NCBI GenBank assembly: GCA_030689285.1
Contig: JAUYJM010000050.1
Span: forward strand, 1 to 7,568
Length of the DNA stretch: 7,568 nt
Direction: 5' to 3'
Origin: a bacterium
GTDB lineage: Bacteria > Patescibacteriota > Minisyncoccia > Phycocordibacterales > GCA-002787175
In this document: piece after piece, positions 5,202 through 7,568 of the stretch
Layout: each line of letters opens with the position of its first letter
Position numbering within the stretch: the stretch's first letter is position 1
Made by a program: the position numbers and the translations under genes
Notes under the pieces: model-generated
The model's input: the letters and a program-made list of their open reading frames with translations, nothing else
What the model was told of the DNA's origin: nothing
Databases searched by the model: none

Positions 5202-6374
5202 TTAGTGAAGTTCAGCCGCCTCCACAAGCGCCGGTCTTTTTTCAAAGACCGAATAAAAAGGTTCTTCAAGAAACGGTTTCCAAATGAAGAAAAGATATGT
5301 TCCGCAAAGAACGAACCAAAACACCATAAGAGGAAATGCCGTCTTGAAATATGACAACCACTCCTTAGGTTTGAAAACCATAAGTCCTACAAGGGACGAA
5401 AACGGCATAAACTGCACAGCCGTTGAAAGAATAAGGGCTTCTGTCCAAAAGTCGCCGGTTGCGGAAAGAAGAGCCCCTGCCAAAACGGAATTGGCGAAAG
5501 CTGGAATAAACACATACCAGCCTTCCGATTTGGAAAAAAGAGCGAGCGTCCAGTCCGTGAGAACAAACGCCGGCGCATGCACCAAGAGAAGAGCGAAAAC
5601 TAAAAGACCGAGCACCGCCCTGTCCACATCCCATACCCCTTTTATCAAGTCATCACCTTGTCCGCTAAAACACGACCACAAAGTCAACGACAAGATACAG
5701 AGAATCGGATTTTTAGTGTAAAGCAAAAGCGCGATAAAAAAACAGAATTCTCCAATGTCCTGCCAAGACAACCTCGCCGCGCCGTGTGCCCCTCCTCCGT
5801 TTTCTCTGACAAGCGGAGTGGCGGCCAAAACAATCTTCAACCGCGAACACAGAAACGCCAGTACCGAAAGCAGTATCGCGATAGGTGGCCAAAAAGGCAA
5901 CATACACCACCACTCTCTCATACCATACTTAAGACAGAGGGGTAGCATATAGACCTCGCCAAAGTACGTCCCTATGCCTCCGACAAGAGCGGCGATAGTG
6001 CAATAAGTTTTGAACTTCAAGACTTCCAGTATTTCCCCCTCAAAATTTGTTCGGCTTATAAGCAGGAGTATTAGAAACGAGTCCATAAACATGGAGCCGA
6101 ATCCGCAAACCACAGGTATCGCGGAAAGCGGTATCCCCAATGGGATGCCGATGCTTCTCGTAACCCCCATAAGTCCCGCCAGAAACACGACAAGTATTAT
6201 GGTTTCGCTAACCACATCCAGAGAATGCGCGCTGCCCTCGTACGCCAAAAGGACAAAACCGATAAGAAGGAAAATTAGTGGTTCCAATCCCCACTTCCTC
6301 TCTTCCGCCTTAAAAAGCGGAAGTGTTTTTATTTTTGTTAACGTTCTTTCAACTTCAATCGAGCTGTCATTCAT
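5202..6374 (-). CDS. Polytopic membrane protein, possible ion or solute transporter
   Basis: A 390-residue protein with about ten hydrophobic segments (roughly residues 31-49, 56-72, 79-107, 123-148, 156-177, 207-235, 253-271, 286-308, 312-332, 344-366) and a charged 30-residue cytoplasmic head. Two similar-looking halves are separated by a hydrophilic loop at 180-205. Membrane-embedded acidic, glycine and proline residues occur at GFGSMFMDSF (91-100), GGIGTYFGEVYMLPL (132-146) and NSVLAGALLSATGDFWTEA (295-313), as in secondary transporters. The last, followed by a PFSSLVGLMVFKPKEW segment and a long final helix pair, recalls the C-terminal halves of Na+/H+ antiporter and ArsB/NhaD-like proteins, but I cannot name the family with confidence. 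The ATG at 6374 has a GA-rich GAAAGGGA about 4 nt upstream. It is a single-gene unit ended by a strong terminator. Confidence 0.8.
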   Translation of the reverse strand: MNDSSIEVERTLTKIKTLPLFKAEERKWGLEPLIFLLIGFVLLAYEGSAHSLDVVSETIILVVFLAGLMGVTRSIGIPLGIPLSAIPVVCGFGSMFMDSFLILLLISRTNFEGEILEVLKFKTYCTIAALVGGIGTYFGEVYMLPLCLKYGMREWWCMLPFWPPIAILLSVLAFLCSRLKIVLAATPLVRENGGGAHGAARLSWQDIGEFCFFIALLLYTKNPILCILSLTLWSCFSGQGDDLIKGVWDVDRAVLGLLVFALLLVHAPAFVLTDWTLALFSKSEGWYVFIPAFANSVLAGALLSATGDFWTEALILSTAVQFMPFSSLVGLMVFKPKEWLSYFKTAFPLMVFWFVLCGTYLFFIWKPFLEEPFYSVFEKRPALVEAAELH

Positions 6375-6667
6375 TTTTTCCCTTTCGTCCAGGTTTTAGG
6401 TTTTTTGCGAATCAGCCGCGGAAACTGCCAAAAATCATACTTAAAATCCGTAGGAAGTCAAGGTTTTGGCTTGTAACCCCTCACACCTGCAGAGAAATGG
6501 CTTTATTCCTCCTTTTCTACTGCGTGTCGCCTTAGCTTTAGCGGTGGAGCAAAAGGGCGAGAGAATTTACAATTTTCAATTTTCAATCAAATCCCGAAAT
6601 TTTCAATGCATCAAATTCGTAGCCGATATTCGTCCCGCCTTGTTTGGTTCTATGATTGAAAATTGCC

Positions 6668-6700
6668 TGCCCCGTGAGAGCGAAGCGATTTTACAGGGCA
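6668..6700. repeat. Hairpin with the AGCGAAGCG loop motif
   Basis: TGCCCCGT (6668-6675) pairs with ACAGGGCA (6693-6700) with one mismatch. The loop contains AGCGAAGCG (6679-6687), shared with the two hairpins at the tRNA-Arg 3' ends. Short AATTGAAAATT or GATTGAAAATT stretches flank it on both sides. Confidence 0.6.
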
Positions 6701-6739
6701 AAATTGAAAATTATTCCTGCCCCGCATAAGAATGCAGTG

Positions 6740-6758
6740 CTCCCTTTACGAAAGGGAG
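6740..6758. repeat. Perfect 8-bp hairpin CTCCCTTT/AAAGGGAG
   Basis: CTCCCTTT (6740-6747) and AAAGGGAG (6751-6758) flank a three-base ACG loop. There is no T run on either side, so it is not a standard terminator. It lies just inside the right outer arm of the inverted-repeat region. Confidence 0.6.
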
Positions 6759-6811
6759 AATAAGAGGGTGAAGGGGTTACATGAATACAAACTGCGCGCA
6801 AGTAAATTTTG

Positions 6812-6820
6812 TGGTAAAAT
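6812..6820 (+). promoter_or_regulatory. Extended -10 box, spaced for a leaderless mRNA
   Basis: TGGTAAAAT is an extended -10 (TGN plus TAAAAT) ending six bases before the ATG at 6827. The expected transcription start coincides with the start codon. No good -35 is seen at 17 nt, which extended -10 promoters can do without. Confidence 0.5.
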
Positions 6821-6826
6821 TCCTCT

Positions 6827-7285
6827 ATGCAAAAACCACTTGAGTGGAAAACTCACGAATACCGGTTTAGAAAGAAAACCGCGGATTGGTATTGGGCTGT
6901 AGGGATTATAACCATAGCTTTGGCGGCTACAGCAGTCATATTAAACAATCTCCTTTTTGCTTTTGTTATAATTTTGGGCTCATTTTCGCTCGCTATGTAT
7001 GCCAGCCGCCCGCCTAAAGAAATCTCTTGCTCAATCTCATCCACAGGAGTATACGCCGGCGGTCTATCAATAAATGCGGAGGAACTGATATCTTTCTGGA
7101 TAGAATTTGGAGACAGAAGCCCTCGTCTTATACTTAAAACCAAGCACATGCTAAGCCCTATTGTAACAATCCAGATGGAAGGGGTTGAAGCAGACGAGGT
7201 AAAAAATATGTTATCCAAATACGCAAAAGAAGAAGAACTCCATGAGCCGCTAACGCAACAGATTATGGAATATTTAGGATTTTGA
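6827..7285 (+). CDS. Two-helix membrane protein with a C-terminal beta-rich domain (CPR-type hypothetical)
   Basis: A 152-residue protein. It opens with an aromatic/basic segment WKTHEYRFRKKTADWYW (residues 7-23), then two membrane helices (about 22-40 and 43-60) joined by a very short turn. A soluble domain of alternating strands and turns (about 66-118, with ISFWIEFGDRSPRLILKTK at 88-106) follows, then a helix pair ending EPLTQQIMEYLGF. Both the termini and the soluble domain should be cytoplasmic. I recall proteins of this layout as frequent hypothetical proteins in Parcubacteria, with a PH-like C-terminal domain suspected; I cannot confirm this here. Function unknown. There is no Shine-Dalgarno: the -10 box abuts the ATG. 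It stands alone on the plus strand, 45 nt before tRNA-Arg. Confidence 0.85.
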   Translation: MQKPLEWKTHEYRFRKKTADWYWAVGIITIALAATAVILNNLLFAFVIILGSFSLAMYASRPPKEISCSISSTGVYAGGLSINAEELISFWIEFGDRSPRLILKTKHMLSPIVTIQMEGVEADEVKNMLSKYAKEEELHEPLTQQIMEYLGF

Positions 7286-7298
7286 CTATTAAACACGC

Positions 7299-7317
7299 AA
7301 CGTGTAACGTGTATCAT
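7299..7317 (+). promoter_or_regulatory. Possible tRNA-Arg promoter region with a tandem heptamer
   Basis: Two tandem copies of AACGTGT (7299-7305, 7306-7312) overlap a small palindrome, ACACG-CAA-CGTGT (7293-7305). TATCAT (7312-7317) could be a -10 starting transcription about 7 nt before the tRNA. No good -35 is seen. Confidence 0.25.
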
Positions 7318-7330
7318 ATAGCAGTCAGGA

Positions 7331-7402
7331 GTCCCCGTAGTTTAATGGATAGAACGCGAGATTGCGGATCTCGTAATGGAGGTTCGATTCCTCCCGGGGG
7401 CA
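7331..7402 (+). tRNA. tRNA-Arg (anticodon GCG)
   Basis: The acceptor stem is GTCCCCG with CGGGGGC. The D arm is identical to that of the first tRNA-Arg. The anticodon stem is CGAGA/TCTCG around the seven-base loop TTGCGGA, so the anticodon is GCG, reading CGC and by wobble CGU. The T arm is GGAGG-TTCGATT-CCTCC. The discriminator is A and CCA is not encoded. Most bacteria read these codons with an ACG anticodon modified to inosine by TadA, so an encoded G34 is uncommon. A reading frame across the opposite strand here is an artefact of the tRNA. Confidence 0.94.
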
Positions 7403-7429
7403 AAACAAGCGAAGCGTAGTTTTGCCCCC
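7396..7429 (+). repeat. Hairpin overlapping the 3' end of tRNA-Arg(GCG)
   Basis: GGGGGCAAAAC (7396-7406), which starts inside the tRNA acceptor strand, pairs perfectly over 11 bp with GTTTTGCCCCC (7419-7429). The 12-base loop contains AGCGAAGCG (7408-7416). This stem is longer than the acceptor stem and avoids its T-G pair, so the two should compete in the precursor. There is no T tract after it. Confidence 0.75.
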
Positions 7430-7568
7430 GAGCAAAGCAACTGCTTGCTTGATCTGTACCCCATAAAGTAGACACTTTGCAACCTCTAAACCCTCGGGGT
7501 CTGGGTCAAAAGATGGTTCCTGTAATCTACAGGAGTCATCCTCTTTCTTGTCCACTGTTTTCTTTCGT
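7430..7568. other. Non-coding end region with small palindromes
   Basis: It contains AAGCAA-CTGC-TTGCTT (7435-7450) and a perfect TCCTGTA-ATC-TACAGGA (7518-7534). A minus-strand frame is open from the window edge through this stretch into the tRNA, but its end is the antisense of the tRNA and the rest resembles no family I know. I see no reliable gene. Confidence 0.4.

Larger units (their letters stand above)
6473..6780. repeat. Nested inverted-repeat region, MITE-like
   Basis: The 450 nt between genes hold no convincing CDS but several nested inverted repeats. The outer pair is GTAACCCCTCAC (6473-6484) against GTGAAGGGGTTAC (6768-6780), one base indel. The middle pair is CAATTTTCAATCA (6577-6589) against TGATTGAAAATTG (6653-6665), perfect over 13, with a further AAAATTGAAAATT at 6700-6712. 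Two local hairpins lie inside, at 6668-6700 and 6740-6758. No target-site duplication is evident at the outer ends and no transposase is present. It may be a non-autonomous element, a REP-like cassette or a folded regulatory region. Confidence 0.5.

Noticed and set aside
6466..6729. Plus-strand frame of 87 codons in the intergenic repeat region
   Set aside because: It translates the inverted repeats and hairpins and has low-complexity, non-protein-like content.
6853..7317. 154-codon minus-strand frame opposite the two-helix protein
   Set aside because: It is the shadow of the plus-strand gene, whose membrane helices, domain layout and start signal are far more convincing.
7325..7555. Minus-strand frame of 76 codons, open to the window edge and ending in a CPREESNLHYE-like sequence
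   Set aside because: The last third is the antisense of tRNA-Arg(GCG), a known source of false proteins. The remainder shows small palindromes and no family resemblance.
1..7568. Search for CRISPR arrays, defence systems, transposases or integrases
   Set aside because: No spaced direct repeats and no recognisable nuclease, transposase or recombinase apart from the housekeeping ruvX were seen.

Overview
The window looks like part of a Candidate Phyla Radiation (Patescibacteria, Parcubacteria-like) bacterial chromosome. The reasons are small compact genes, short divergent proteins, a minimal pilM-pilN-pilO block, a stand-alone EMAP/Trbp111-type tRNA-binding domain protein, a two-helix membrane protein of a type I associate with these genomes, and tRNA genes that mostly lack an encoded CCA. 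TAA and TGA both serve as stops in frame with recognisable proteins, so the standard bacterial code fits. The lineage is my inference from gene style; there is no rRNA here to settle it.

Layout. (1) 32-103, minus: tRNA-Arg(UCU), whose 3' end is embedded in a hairpin reaching the window edge. (2) 207-4150, minus: a tightly packed run transcribed right to left: ruvX (YqgF-type nuclease), a tRNA-binding domain protein, a YqaA/DedA-type membrane protein, then pilM, pilN, pilO and a single-pass membrane protein. Gaps are 58 nt or less, and two junctions are direct or nearly direct contacts. There are candidate promoters in front of ruvX and pilM. (3) 4151-4450: no protein gene; a candidate promoter followed by strongly self-pairing DNA, possibly a structured RNA. 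(4) 4451-4538, plus: tRNA-Ser(UGA) with CCA encoded. (5) 4635-4952, plus: a divergent CutA1 protein, followed at once by a small coding-like stretch broken at an A6 run. (6) 5136-5174: a clear rho-independent terminator serving the minus-strand gene at 5202-6374, a polytopic membrane protein that I cannot assign to a family. (7) 6375-6826: no gene; it holds a nested set of inverted repeats resembling a small non-autonomous element. (8) 6827-7285, plus: the two-helix membrane protein, with an extended -10 abutting its ATG. (9) 7331-7402, plus: tRNA-Arg with anticodon GCG, again with a hairpin overlapping its 3' end, then about 165 nt with small palindromes and no convincing gene.

How the parts fit: PilM (cytoplasmic actin-like), PilN and PilO (inner-membrane, periplasmic) form the alignment subcomplex of type IV pili, and the fourth small membrane protein probably belongs with them. 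RuvX, the tRNA-binding protein and the YqaA-like protein are housekeeping genes sharing the strand and probably some transcripts.

The most unusual signals are non-coding. They are the paired tRNA-Arg 3' hairpins with a shared AGCGAAGCG loop (a third copy lies in the repeat region), the G34 tRNA-Arg, three -10 boxes placed for leaderless translation, the candidate RNA upstream of tRNA-Ser, and the A6 frameshift ORF.
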